A stretch of DNA of 64,000 nt from Vulcanimicrobiota bacterium (GTDB lineage: Bacteria; Vulcanimicrobiota; Vulcanimicrobiia; Vulcanimicrobiales; Vulcanimicrobiaceae): positions 125,350 through 189,349 of the forward strand of contig PLWS01000003.1 in assembly GCA_003151115.1 (NCBI GenBank), written 5' to 3'. Below are positions 52,701 through 59,649 of this stretch, one piece after another. The translations under genes were made by a program, and so were the position numbers. The notes beneath the pieces are model-generated. The model was given only the letters and a program-made list of their open reading frames with translations. It was not told the origin of the DNA and did not search any database. How positions within the stretch are numbered: position 1 is the first letter of the stretch; each line of letters starts with the position of its first letter.

Positions 52701-53644
52701 CCCGGCTTTGGGCGGCAAACTTGCGCGCTACCGCCCCGACGCTAGTGGTTGCCGCGCGCGATGCGGCGCTCATTGCCGTCAACGTTCCGCAACATTTCAT
52801 GCCGAAAGTGCCGCCGTTGCCGGCGGACCCGTCGCCGATGGCGGGCGAACGAGTGCCCCTGCGGGGCGGCAGTTGGCTGATCGCACACGGAGATGACGTT
52901 TACCAAGACGGCTACCCGGCAACGATCTTGGAAAACTCCTGGGTGCGGCTGATCGTTTCTCCGTGCGCCGGCGCGCGCGCACTTGTACTGGAGGATAAAC
53001 GGTCCAAGGAAAATCTTTTCTCGACCGCCGGCGGCTTTCGCGATGCGTGGTCGCCGCAGTTGCCCGCATCCGAACGCGACTACATCGGGCGGTACACTCA
53101 CCCGATTGCAGCCGGCACGTTCAATCGCTGCTACGCCATCCACAATGCATCTGCGGCGCAGGCGCGTTTCACCTATTTTGCTCCCGACGCGCCGGGCAAC
53201 GGAGCAGCCTTTGATAAGACGATATCCGTCAATCGCTTTGTGCCCGTGATTGTCGTGAAATACGTCGCTCATTTTAAGGCACCGTCCGGGGAGTTGCCGC
53301 AGCAGCTGACGTCATTTGCCGCAACGCCGCAAACGAAGATCGAGCAGTTGAAAAATGCCTACGGTCTCTACCAGCCCGAGAAAAAACGAATCGTCATGGT
53401 TGCGTGGCCCGCCTCGGACGTAAAGACGCATACCCTCGCGCTACGCGCAACGGACGCGCTGCTCACGCTCACGTTCTTTCAAAACGGAACTGGCGATCTG
53501 CGCTATGGTATTAACCGGGTGCTATCAGAAAATCAAGCGCAGGCGGGCCTTGCGAAGTTCGCGAAATTGTCGCGACTGCCGACAAGGGGAAGTGGCGGAA
53601 CGGTAGACGCAGCCGCCTCAAAAGCGGCCGGGCAACCCCCGTGA
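49790..53644 (+). CDS. APC permease - GH35-type glycosidase fusion
   Basis: One uninterrupted 1284-codon frame. Residues 1 to about 430 form an APC-family permease (MVGIGPLITIPLVLAQLAG, 12 hydrophobic segments). Then WPFAAALLLILCCMQASPAHAAAW is a 13th hydrophobic, signal-like segment, and from about 452 a beta-galactosidase-type (GH35) domain follows: FFIYGATFFYERIPRAQW, NTIDLYVMWNWHEVRDGSFDFTG, VVLRPGPVIRNEWRNGGYPAWLL. The likely nucleophile Glu is in VMMSEFQAGW, but the usual NEYG acid/base motif reads DDDQG. Start ATG 49790. The 3' end runs 59 bases into tRNA-Leu. Confidence 0.8.
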   Translation: MIRGIGLRGAIAINVITMVGIGPLITIPLVLAQLAGPLALIGWIAGAVVALCDGLVWAELSSRYPGSGGTYVYLREVFGRERWGRLLAFLFNWQFLLYAPCLLATGYIGFASYFGYLDPAAASRPFQIGTAALVGVLTIILLYRRITAVASIGSALAVAAILTLLAVTAAAFWHSEIHRAFTLPAHATFGIGFLAGLGGALYITLYDYVGYSDAALLGDEVREPRRTIPLAIVSSIAIVAILYVALQVGVLAHGVPAGNPQFIASTIVEQSWGPAAAKAVTVLILLTAFASVYGNLVGFARIPYAAARDGEFFPAFAHLNQRGQFPDVALLVIGAASLAACVLPLDQVLAVLTAGIVLIQGVAQVVALFVARTRGAAPFRMWLFPLPAIVALAGWLYAFAYTGAFAIAVGIGWLLAGACAYLVTARVQRRWPFAAALLLILCCMQASPAHAAAWPGSAVVQRNGYPVYTVNGKPFFIYGATFFYERIPRAQWAASLAHYRALGINTIDLYVMWNWHEVRDGSFDFTGSSNPRRDLAGLFRLIDRLGFKVVLRPGPVIRNEWRNGGYPAWLLKRPEYDMPLRDVLEGRYPATATLQNQHSDDAAAEWMRNATHMRYAARWLRHVLEAAAPWRQDVIAIALDDDQGAYLDNQTWPAPHFQQYLGYLASIVRGSVGSSVPLFINTYDMKVTASAPVWAWGNWYQSDAYSIGEHDRAQLAFSTGLIATQSHLPVMMSEFQAGWLQGADEAWPRPADPSNTTLALHTLLQQGMHGVVNFPVQDTMNPAGWEAPWANPFYSWDAALSVQLTHQGRWLPTRRFGELVHTLGPLLAQMHVKADAAIAYTASAYDPRSLTKDDFFSIAANTMAAQRDCRNRHITCALIDLRYAPSDLHRYPVIVIPPGPAGLTFVPAINQTLSAYRLNGGQIVAAAGSASISHPAAGGIPNAVLIVDPTERFGFLSIVNYSSVPQPIVSARLWAANLRATAPTLVVAARDAALIAVNVPQHFMPKVPPLPADPSPMAGERVPLRGGSWLIAHGDDVYQDGYPATILENSWVRLIVSPCAGARALVLEDKRSKENLFSTAGGFRDAWSPQLPASERDYIGRYTHPIAAGTFNRCYAIHNASAAQARFTYFAPDAPGNGAAFDKTISVNRFVPVIVVKYVAHFKAPSGELPQQLTSFAATPQTKIEQLKNAYGLYQPEKKRIVMVAWPASDVKTHTLALRATDALLTLTFFQNGTGDLRYGINRVLSENQAQAGLAKFAKLSRLPTRGSGGTVDAAASKAAGQPP

Positions 53645-53667
53645 GGGTTCAAATCCCTCCTTCCCTA
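53586..53667 (+). tRNA. tRNA-Leu (CAA), overlapping the 3' end of the upstream CDS
   Basis: GGGGAAG pairs with CTTCCCT (one G-T), discriminator A. The anticodon arm GCCGC-CTCAAAA-GCGGC gives CAA; a variable arm and a GGGTTCAAATCCC T arm follow, as in class II tRNAs. No CCA encoded. The first 59 bases are also codons of the GH35 fusion gene, whose TGA is at 53642-53644. Confidence 0.93.
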
Positions 53668-53687
53668 TACTTTAGGAACGGAGCTTT

Positions 53688-54098
53688 ATGCGCATTTTTA
53701 TAACGGCCGGCGCCTTTATCGCCGCTCTATCATTCGTCTCTGGCCCCGCGATGGCCGCAATGTGCGGTCCAAGCGGCGATGTGGTCGCGGTCGCCAACAG
53801 GACCGTCTACAATTGGAACGCTACCGTCGGCAAGGGCCGGTTGAAAATCGACAAGACGTATATCATGTCGATCGCGATTCTCGGCACCTATGCGGAAGTG
53901 AACTTGGATTTTCCGCAGGGACCGATCTTTCAATTTTGGATTAAGAAAAGCGGCAACTGGACGTATGCCGGACAGCAAGCGCCGAAAGGCTGGCCTGCTT
54001 CGATCGCCACGAAGCTCGATAAAATGAGCGGCGAAACCTCCACCGGCGGTAAGCAGTGCATTAATCCAAACTGGAAAAACCGGTCGAGTTCAGGTTGA
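53688..54098 (+). CDS. Hypothetical exported protein
   Basis: A 136-residue protein with a clear signal peptide (FITAGAFIAALSFVSGPAMAA). The rest (MCGPSGDVVAVANRTVYNWNATVGKGRLKIDKTYIM) is a small beta-rich domain with two cysteines, perhaps forming one disulfide. GGAG precedes the ATG. It overlaps the TTG of aroA, so the two are coupled although no functional link is visible. Confidence 0.65.
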   Translation: MRIFITAGAFIAALSFVSGPAMAAMCGPSGDVVAVANRTVYNWNATVGKGRLKIDKTYIMSIAILGTYAEVNLDFPQGPIFQFWIKKSGNWTYAGQQAPKGWPASIATKLDKMSGETSTGGKQCINPNWKNRSSSG

Positions 54099-55357
54099 TC
54101 TTCGCGCCGGGAGCGCTGGGCGGGACCGTCCGCGTTCCCGGCGACAAGTCCATCTCTCATCGCGCTCTGATGCTCGCCGCATGCAGCGCGCAACCTGTTT
54201 CGATAACCAACCTCAATGCCGGGCACGACGTCGCGGCGACGTGTACTGCGCTGCGCGCGCTCGGCGCGACGATTCACTGGAACGGCGACGATGCGACCGT
54301 TACCGGTGGAACGCTGCACGATGCTGACGGCACGTTAGACTGCATGAACTCTGGATCGACTGCGCGCATGATCGCAGGGCTTTGCGCCGGCGCGAACCTG
54401 CGCGCCCGGTTAGACGGTGATGCGTCGCTGCGCAGGCGGCCCATGGAACCCGTTGCCGCACAATTACGCGCATTCGGAGCGCGCATCGAAACGACTGATG
54501 CGCATCTCCCCGCGCAAATTGCGGGCACCGCCGAGCCGCAGACGCGCAGCTTCATTCTCCTCTCCCCGTCGGCACAGATAAAGACCGCGCTTCTTCTTGC
54601 GGGGGTTTTTGCGCGCGTGCCTATCGCCATCACCGGCGACAAGGGCTCCCGCGATCACACCGAGCGACTCTTGCGTTACTGGGGCGCCGGGATCTCGTTC
54701 GATCGCGAACGCATCGTTCTCGAGTCACCGCCGGTATCGTTCGAAGCGGTGCGCGTTGCGGGGGATTTCTCGGCCGCGGCATTCTTCATCGTCGCCGCTA
54801 CGGTCACGCCCGGAAGCGCCGTACGGATCGAAAACGTGGGCGTGAATCCGACTCGCACGGGCTTGCTTGACGCGCTCCAGGACATGGGCGCACACATCCG
54901 CCTGGAAAACCCGCGCGAAGAATCGGGAGAACCGGTCGCCGATATCGTCGTCGAACATGCGCGCCTGCGAGGCGTGCCGGTCGGACAGCAGACAGTGGTC
55001 CGGGCCATCGACGAAATCCCCGTGTTGGCGGTCGCGGCCGCTTTCGCGCACGGTGAAACGCGCATCAGCGGCGTGCGCGATCTGCGAAACAAGGAATCCG
55101 ATCGCGTCGAGGCCATCGCGCATTTGCTCGAAGCCGCCGGCATCGAAGCCGCAACCTCGGATGACGCCATCGTTATCCGAGGCGGCACTCCGCGCGCACA
55201 GGGAGCGATCGTCGAAACGCACGGCGATCACCGCACCGCGATGGCAGCGGCGGCGCTAGCCTCGGGCGCAGGCCCTCTGGAAATCGACGATCCCGGCAGC
55301 ATCGCGGTGAGCTTCCCGGGCTTTATCGAAGCATGGCAAGCGGCGCAAGCCGCCTAG
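54095..55357 (+). CDS. aroA: 3-phosphoshikimate 1-carboxyvinyltransferase (EPSP synthase)
   Basis: A 420-residue shikimate-pathway enzyme. VPGDKSISHRALMLAACSAQP, MNSGSTARMIAGLCAGA, GDASLRRRPM, AQIKTALLLAGVFA, KESDRVEAIA and ETHGDHRTAMAAA are the family signatures. It transfers the enolpyruvyl group of PEP to shikimate-3-phosphate. TTG start overlapping the previous stop. Its stop codon shares the tetramer CTAG with the convergent next gene. Confidence 0.96.
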   Translation: MIFAPGALGGTVRVPGDKSISHRALMLAACSAQPVSITNLNAGHDVAATCTALRALGATIHWNGDDATVTGGTLHDADGTLDCMNSGSTARMIAGLCAGANLRARLDGDASLRRRPMEPVAAQLRAFGARIETTDAHLPAQIAGTAEPQTRSFILLSPSAQIKTALLLAGVFARVPIAITGDKGSRDHTERLLRYWGAGISFDRERIVLESPPVSFEAVRVAGDFSAAAFFIVAATVTPGSAVRIENVGVNPTRTGLLDALQDMGAHIRLENPREESGEPVADIVVEHARLRGVPVGQQTVVRAIDEIPVLAVAAAFAHGETRISGVRDLRNKESDRVEAIAHLLEAAGIEAATSDDAIVIRGGTPRAQGAIVETHGDHRTAMAAAALASGAGPLEIDDPGSIAVSFPGFIEAWQAAQAA

Positions 55358-55689
55358 GATAACTCTTGCACCAGCGTTCGAATCTGTGCGGCGCATTGAA
55401 GCCACGAGTTTCGAATATCAGAGAGGCCCGCTGTTTCCGGCGTCTTGCGAAGCGACTCCACGGCAATCTCTGCGCGGCGCCGAAGATCTTCGCAGTCGCC
55501 GGAGACTCGCGTCAGGCGCGCGATTTGAATCTGCAACGAATCGATCTTGGTAACGAATGAGGATTCCCGCAATGCGGCGAGACGGCGCTGCAGCCGTACA
55601 AAACCTGTTAGCGCCATTGCCGATCCCGCGATTGCGGCGACCAAACCGACCCCCGCCAAAACGACGAGCGTCCAAAGCCAAAGGCTCAT
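55354..55689 (-). CDS. Membrane-anchored coiled-coil protein
   Basis: About 111 residues from ATG 55689. One N-terminal hydrophobic helix (LWLWTLVVLAGVGLVAAIAGSAMAL) is followed by a heptad-rich region (LQRRLAALRESSFVTKIDSLQIQIARLTRVSGDCEDLRRRAEIAVESLRK). No named family; an anchor or spacer role is plausible. The tracked ORF extends into the FmdB gene in another frame. Confidence 0.55.
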   Translation of the reverse strand: MSLWLWTLVVLAGVGLVAAIAGSAMALTGFVRLQRRLAALRESSFVTKIDSLQIQIARLTRVSGDCEDLRRRAEIAVESLRKTPETAGLSDIRNSWLQCAAQIRTLVQELS

Positions 55690-55690
55690 T

Positions 55691-55984
55691 TTAAGCTGCC
55701 GGATCTTTCGCGGGAGTTTCTTTGGCCGAGGTCTCTTTAGCGGGCTTTGCCTCTTCCTTTGCCGGCGTCTCTTTGGCCGGCGCATCCTTGGCCGGCGTTT
55801 GCGATTTTCCGCGCGAGTCAGTGACGTAAAAGCCGGAACCTTTGAATACAATCGGCGCTGGGTTGAAGACGCGGCTCAAGGTGCCGCCGCATTGGGGACA
55901 CGGCTCGGTAAAGTTCTCGCCGAAACCGTGCCGCACTTCGGTGACTTTTTGACACGTCGTACACTTGTAGTCGTACAGCGGCAT
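55691..55984 (-). CDS. FmdB-family zinc-ribbon protein with PAKE repeats
   Basis: A 97-residue protein from ATG 55984. MPLYDYKCTTCQKVTEVRHGFGENFTEPCPQCGGTLSRVF is the FmdB zinc ribbon with two CxxC pairs, a putative regulatory domain. The remaining 40 residues are a low-complexity repeat (PAKDAPAKETPAKEEAKPAKETSAKETPAKD) close to histone-like tails and unusual for FmdB. It ends one base upstream of the membrane coiled-coil gene. Confidence 0.82.
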   Translation of the reverse strand: MPLYDYKCTTCQKVTEVRHGFGENFTEPCPQCGGTLSRVFNPAPIVFKGSGFYVTDSRGKSQTPAKDAPAKETPAKEEAKPAKETSAKETPAKDPAA

Positions 55985-55998
55985 GAGCGGAGTATACC

Positions 55999-56466
55999 TC
56001 AAAAATCCGCGAGCAGTGCGTCCTTCTCGGCTTCGTACTCGGCCAAATGCTTGAAATGGAGGACGGCTTCTTGGAATTGCGCGGAGAGTTTGCGCGCGCT
56101 GCGAAAGCGGTCGACCATTGCGCCGAACCGTCCGCCATATGACGGGTATTCGATTCTCGCGTGCAGGCGCGAGCGCTTGCTCTGGCTCTCGAGGCGGAAA
56201 TCCAACCGGCGGCGCGTGGAATATGCGCCGACCAGCGAGACGTGATGATTTTGAATGAAGCGATCGACTTCGAAAAGCTGTTCGGGCTCCCCGGGAATGG
56301 CGGAGCGCACCGAGACTTCGCTTCCCAGTCCGAGCGTTTCACCGTGCTCGCGAAGTTTTGCGGTCCGCAGAAAAGGCAGCCAGAGCGGCCACTTCTCAAC
56401 CGCGCAAAGCAGCGAAAAAGCGCTTTCGGCCGGCTTTTGAACGTCGATGGATGCACGAATTTCCAT
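55999..56466 (-). CDS. SRPBCC-fold (polyketide cyclase/START-like) protein
   Basis: A 155-residue protein starting IRASIDVQKPAESAFSLLCAVEKWPLWLPFLRTAKLREHG, the SRPBCC/Bet v1-like fold that binds a hydrophobic ligand in a central cavity. No catalytic motif is required in the family. It is 14 bases upstream of fmdB-like gene and probably cotranscribed. Confidence 0.75.
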   Translation of the reverse strand: MEIRASIDVQKPAESAFSLLCAVEKWPLWLPFLRTAKLREHGETLGLGSEVSVRSAIPGEPEQLFEVDRFIQNHHVSLVGAYSTRRRLDFRLESQSKRSRLHARIEYPSYGGRFGAMVDRFRSARKLSAQFQEAVLHFKHLAEYEAEKDALLADF

Positions 56467-56525
56467 AGGCTAAAGGCTTCGATCCCCCTACATATAGTGC
56501 CTTTATCAGGCCGTATCTACTAGGG

Positions 56526-57722
56526 CTAGCGGTCCAACCCGAGGTCTCCCGACCCCACCGCCCGCGCGAAATTGACCAGCGTCTCCACTCCCACCGGCAG
56601 CGCTCTTTCGTCAATGCGAAAAAGCGGGCTGTGCCCTGAATGCGTCGAGCCGGCGTCTTCGTTGCGGATCCCCAGTCGTACTTGAACGCCCGGAATCAGC
56701 TGCGCGTAATACGCGAAATCTTCGGCGCCCATCGTCGGCGGCGGCCGGTCGACCGCAAGCCGGGAGTGCGATTTCATGTACTGCGAAAATTTTTCCGCCA
56801 AGTCCGTATCGTTGACCACCGGCGGATAGCCATAGAAGACGTCCAACTTCACGCGCACACCATACGCGCTCGCTACGCCGTCCAAGATGCGGCGCAGCCG
56901 GGCTTCTAAACCGTTGCGAATTTCCGGATCGTGCGCGCGCAGGGTTCCGGTCATCTTCACCTCATCCGCGATCACGTTACTGCGATAACCGCCGGAGATC
57001 GTACCGATGGTAACGACGACGCTTTTCAGCGGATCGGTTTCGCGCGATGCGATATGCTGCAGTGCCGAAATCATCGCGGCCGCCGCGGGAATGGCATCCG
57101 CGGCCGTATGGGGATAAGCGCCGTGACCGCCGCGGCCTTGCACCGTAATCACGATCTCGTCGGCCGATGCGTTCACGGGACCGGGAGTAATCCCGATGTG
57201 CCCGGTTTCCAGGCGATGATCGACGTGCAGCATCGCGATCGCTTCGACCTTCGGATCGGCGAGCGCGCCTTCGGCGATCATGGGTTCCGCGCCGCCGAGC
57301 GACGGCGTTCCGGCACCTTCTTCAGCAGGCTGAAAAAGCAGCACTGCGCTGCCGCGCAATTCGCCGCGCATTCCTTGCAAAACATGTGCGGCGCCGAGCA
57401 GCATGGCGGTGTGCGCGTCGTGACCGCACGCATGCATCTTCCCGTCGGTTTCCGAACTGAACGGTTCGCCGGAGCGTTCGGTGATCGGCAGCGCATCCAT
57501 GTCCGCCCGCAGGCCCGCGACATGTCCGGGATGGGCTCCGCGAACGACGGCCACGACGCCGGTGCGCGCGCAGCGGCGATGCTCGACGCCGATGCTGTCG
57601 AGTTCGCGTTCGATCACATCTTGCGTGCGCGTTTCCTCGAAACCGAGCTCGGGGTGGCGGTGAATGTCGCGCCGCAAATCAACGACGCGCGACAGGACCT
57701 CGTCTTGCAGGCTCATGGTCAT
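56526..57722 (-). CDS. M20-family amidohydrolase (N-acyl-amino-acid / hippurate hydrolase-like)
   Basis: A 398-residue metallo-hydrolase. RRDIHRHPELGFEETRTQ, GLRADMDALPITE, KMHACGHDAHTAMLLGAAHVL, LLFQPAEEGAGTPSLGGAEPMI, ITVQGRGGHGAYPHTAADAI (dimerisation/lid domain) and DERALPVGVETLVNFA are the M20 carboxypeptidase-like motifs binding two metals. It hydrolyses N-acyl amino acids; the specific acyl group cannot be read. No signal peptide. Divergent from the next gene. Confidence 0.92.
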   Translation of the reverse strand: MTMSLQDEVLSRVVDLRRDIHRHPELGFEETRTQDVIERELDSIGVEHRRCARTGVVAVVRGAHPGHVAGLRADMDALPITERSGEPFSSETDGKMHACGHDAHTAMLLGAAHVLQGMRGELRGSAVLLFQPAEEGAGTPSLGGAEPMIAEGALADPKVEAIAMLHVDHRLETGHIGITPGPVNASADEIVITVQGRGGHGAYPHTAADAIPAAAAMISALQHIASRETDPLKSVVVTIGTISGGYRSNVIADEVKMTGTLRAHDPEIRNGLEARLRRILDGVASAYGVRVKLDVFYGYPPVVNDTDLAEKFSQYMKSHSRLAVDRPPPTMGAEDFAYYAQLIPGVQVRLGIRNEDAGSTHSGHSPLFRIDERALPVGVETLVNFARAVGSGDLGLDR

Positions 57723-57776
57723 GCGACGCAGTTCCCCGGCGGTGAATCCGGCCCTTCGCTCGAACTAGCCGGATGG

Positions 57777-58499
57777 ATGCTTTCTCCAGACATCGCCTTG
57801 GCGAATTTGATGAACCGGACCGCAACGGCGTACGTCCAAAATGCGCCGGCGTTCATCGTCTATCGCGAGCGCACGCACGTCACCGCCTCAATTGGGCGAG
57901 CCCAAGATATCGACCGGTCGGTCAAAGTTCGCCAAGCAGACAACTATGCCGTGATGCAAGACTTGCCAGGCGGTGCGGAGCGAACCGGGCAAGCCTTTCC
58001 GATTATTCCGTACTTCGATCCGTTCAGCAATTTTACGTACAGCTGGTTCGCAAATTTGAAGCGCGTTGACATCACGCTCAACCGGGTAGCTCCCTCATTG
58101 TGGCCGCTTCCCGGAAATGACCCTGGCGCCGACATCGTCGTGCCGTACATCAGCTTTTGGGCGCCCTCTTATGCTGCCGATTCAGCGCCGTCGCGTTTGC
58201 ATTTCACGGTACTCCCAACTCCGGCTCTGACTTCAGGGCAGTTTTTTCCATTCGACGTCGCGGCCGATTCGCACAGCGGGTTGCCGTCGCACATCGAGTT
58301 GCGGTTCGTTGGAGATGAGACAAGTATCAGCCTGGACTACCAAACTATCGCGGGCTACTGGGTGATTACGCACGCGAGGTATAGTGCGCCGCAACATGTT
58401 GGGCCGTTCAACTTCACCGTCGTATCGGACACAAGTTACGATCAATTCCAATTCCCGACGACCCCTCCCGACCCGCGGCTCGTGGCCCCTCCTTCATAA
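57777..58499 (+). CDS. Hypothetical exported protein, paralogue of the 40.3-kb gene
   Basis: About 240 residues from ATG 57777; the tracked 522-residue ORF reads through the M20 gene. AFIVYRERTHVTASIGRAQD, SRLHFTVLP and the end LPSHIELRFVGDETSISLDYQTIAGYWVITHARYSAPQH, FDQFQFPTTPPDP correspond to AYISYEERISV, the middle beta strands and the YTLSGFTFPNRLP end of the 40309-41034 protein. No signal peptide is seen at this start, so the true start may lie upstream. Function unknown. Confidence 0.55.
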   Translation: MLSPDIALANLMNRTATAYVQNAPAFIVYRERTHVTASIGRAQDIDRSVKVRQADNYAVMQDLPGGAERTGQAFPIIPYFDPFSNFTYSWFANLKRVDITLNRVAPSLWPLPGNDPGADIVVPYISFWAPSYAADSAPSRLHFTVLPTPALTSGQFFPFDVAADSHSGLPSHIELRFVGDETSISLDYQTIAGYWVITHARYSAPQHVGPFNFTVVSDTSYDQFQFPTTPPDPRLVAPPS

Positions 58500-58514
58500 C
58501 CGGGGCTTGCATCG

Positions 58515-58545
58515 CATAGTTACTTTGTGATACAAAGTAACTATG
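58515..58545. promoter_or_regulatory. 31-bp perfect palindrome covering the next start codon
   Basis: CATAGTTACTTTGT, three bases, then ACAAAGTAACTATG: arms of 14 bp, fully complementary. It fills the gap between the upstream stop (58499) and the ATG at 58543, which lies inside the right arm. There is no Shine-Dalgarno. The symmetry fits a dimeric repressor operator; the ACAAAGTA words are of the kind seen for small winged-helix regulators, but no exact consensus is asserted. A translation-blocking hairpin is the alternative. Confidence 0.7.
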
Positions 58546-59043
58546 TCGCCGAAGACGAGGGTCCTGATCGCGATTGTTGCCTCGATCATTGTGGTAGGCG
58601 GAGCATTCACGGCCTGGGCGTTCGTACGAACGCCGTACGTCGTCGCGGTCGGAGCGCCAATCCGCCATGACGATTTCCTGTTCACCGTCACGGCGATCCA
58701 ACGAGGCCGGCTGCCCAGCGGCACTGCGCAGTATCGCGTAGCCGTGCGCGTTCAAAATCGAGCGAAGATCGTGGATTATCAGTGGCGCGATACGATCGCG
58801 CACGTACGCGCGTTTGACAGCGCAGGATTTGGCCGGGATTTTCTTCCCCTCACGAACGGATCATTTCGATTGCGAGCAGGACAAGAGCGCACCGCGCAGC
58901 TCACGTTCGAGGTCCCGGCCGGCTACTCGAGCGCGAACGTCCGCTTTTGGGATGGCATTTTCATGGGCGACGCATTGAACGGTGCCGCTTACGGCAAGGC
59001 AATCGTTCCGCTCGAAGCTTATCACCCGCCGTTCGGAACTTAA
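58543..59043 (+). CDS. Hypothetical membrane-anchored protein
   Basis: A 166-residue protein with one N-terminal hydrophobic anchor (VLIAIVASIIVVGGAFTAWAF) and an exported beta domain (DDFLFTVTAIQRGRLPSGTAQYRVAVRVQNRAKIVDYQWRDTIAHVRAFDSAGFGRDF) similar in outline to DUF4352-like immunoglobulin-type telokin folds. No enzyme motif. Its start codon lies inside the 31-bp palindrome. Confidence 0.6.
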   Translation: MSPKTRVLIAIVASIIVVGGAFTAWAFVRTPYVVAVGAPIRHDDFLFTVTAIQRGRLPSGTAQYRVAVRVQNRAKIVDYQWRDTIAHVRAFDSAGFGRDFLPLTNGSFRLRAGQERTAQLTFEVPAGYSSANVRFWDGIFMGDALNGAAYGKAIVPLEAYHPPFGT

Positions 59044-59045
59044 GC

Positions 59046-59074
59046 AGAAAGCCCGGCGTTTAGCCGAGCTTTCT
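59046..59074 (+). terminator. Hairpin terminator after 58543 gene
   Basis: AGAAAGCCCGGC, loop GTTTA, GCCGAGCTTTCT: 12-bp stem with one mismatch. It lies directly after the stop and, being nearly symmetric with T and A flanks, could stop both this gene and transcription coming from tRNA-Ser on the other strand. Confidence 0.6.
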
Positions 59075-59081
59075 CATACTT

Positions 59082-59169
59082 CGGAGAGGGAGAGATTCGA
59101 ACTCTCGGAACGCTCATCACGTTCGCCCGCTTTCGAGGCGGGTGCCTTCAACCACTCGACCACCTCTCC
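59082..59169 (-). tRNA. tRNA-Ser (CGA)
   Basis: Read on the minus strand: GGAGAGG pairs with CCTCTCC, discriminator G, anticodon arm CCCGC-CTCGAAA-GCGGG giving CGA, long variable arm, T arm GAGTTCGAATCTC. No CCA encoded. Same acceptor sequence as tRNA-Ser(GGA) at 6.2 kb. Confidence 0.95.
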
Positions 59170-59190
59170 GTAAAACCGAAGGTTTTACGG
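59168..59190 (-). terminator. Hairpin terminator of tadA abutting tRNA-Ser
   Basis: CCGTAAAACC-GAA-GGTTTTACGG is a perfect 10-bp stem. On the minus strand it follows and includes the tadA stop (59187-59185) and ends two bases into the 5' end of tRNA-Ser(CGA). Confidence 0.55.
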
Positions 59191-59649
59191 CGCCCCCGTT
59201 TTCCTTCGCTTCCGGAAGAACGCCTGCAGTTGAGCCGCCGTTTCTTCTTCTAATACACCGCCGGTTACGTCGATCCGGTGGTTCAATTCCTGATTCTGCA
59301 CGATATCAACGATACTGCCCGCGGCGCCGCCCTTCGGATCTTTGCATCCGTAGACCAGTCGCTTGATTCTCGCGGCGACCATCGCACCGGCGCACATAAC
59401 GCACGGCTCCTTGGTCACATACATCGTCGCATCGGGAAGCCGCCAAGCTTTCAGTTCGGACGCCGCCCGTTGCAGCGCAAGCATCTCGGCATGGGCGGTA
59501 GCGTCACCGCGCAGTTCCTTTTCGTTTTTCCCCTCGAAAATCTTGTCATCGCACACCAGAACGGCGCCAACTGGCACGTCGCCGTTAGCCTCGGCGGACG
59601 CCGCCAACACCATGGCGCGCTCTATGCCGTTTTTGTCGCCGGAGTCCAC
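59185..59649 (-). CDS. tadA: tRNA adenosine(34) deaminase
   Basis: About 154 residues from GTG 59649. DVPVGAVLVCDDKIFEGKNEKELRGDATAHAEMLALQ has the zinc/catalytic HAE, and TKEPCVMCAGAMVAARIKRLVYGCKDPKGGAAGSIVDIV has the PCxxC zinc ligands. It converts A34 to inosine in tRNA-Arg(ACG), an essential function. The tracked start adds residues lying inside the HNH gene; ATG 59613 would remove conserved N-terminal helix residues, so GTG 59649 is preferred. Confidence 0.9.
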   Translation of the reverse strand: MDSGDKNGIERAMVLAASAEANGDVPVGAVLVCDDKIFEGKNEKELRGDATAHAEMLALQRAASELKAWRLPDATMYVTKEPCVMCAGAMVAARIKRLVYGCKDPKGGAAGSIVDIVQNQELNHRIDVTGGVLEEETAAQLQAFFRKRRKTGAP

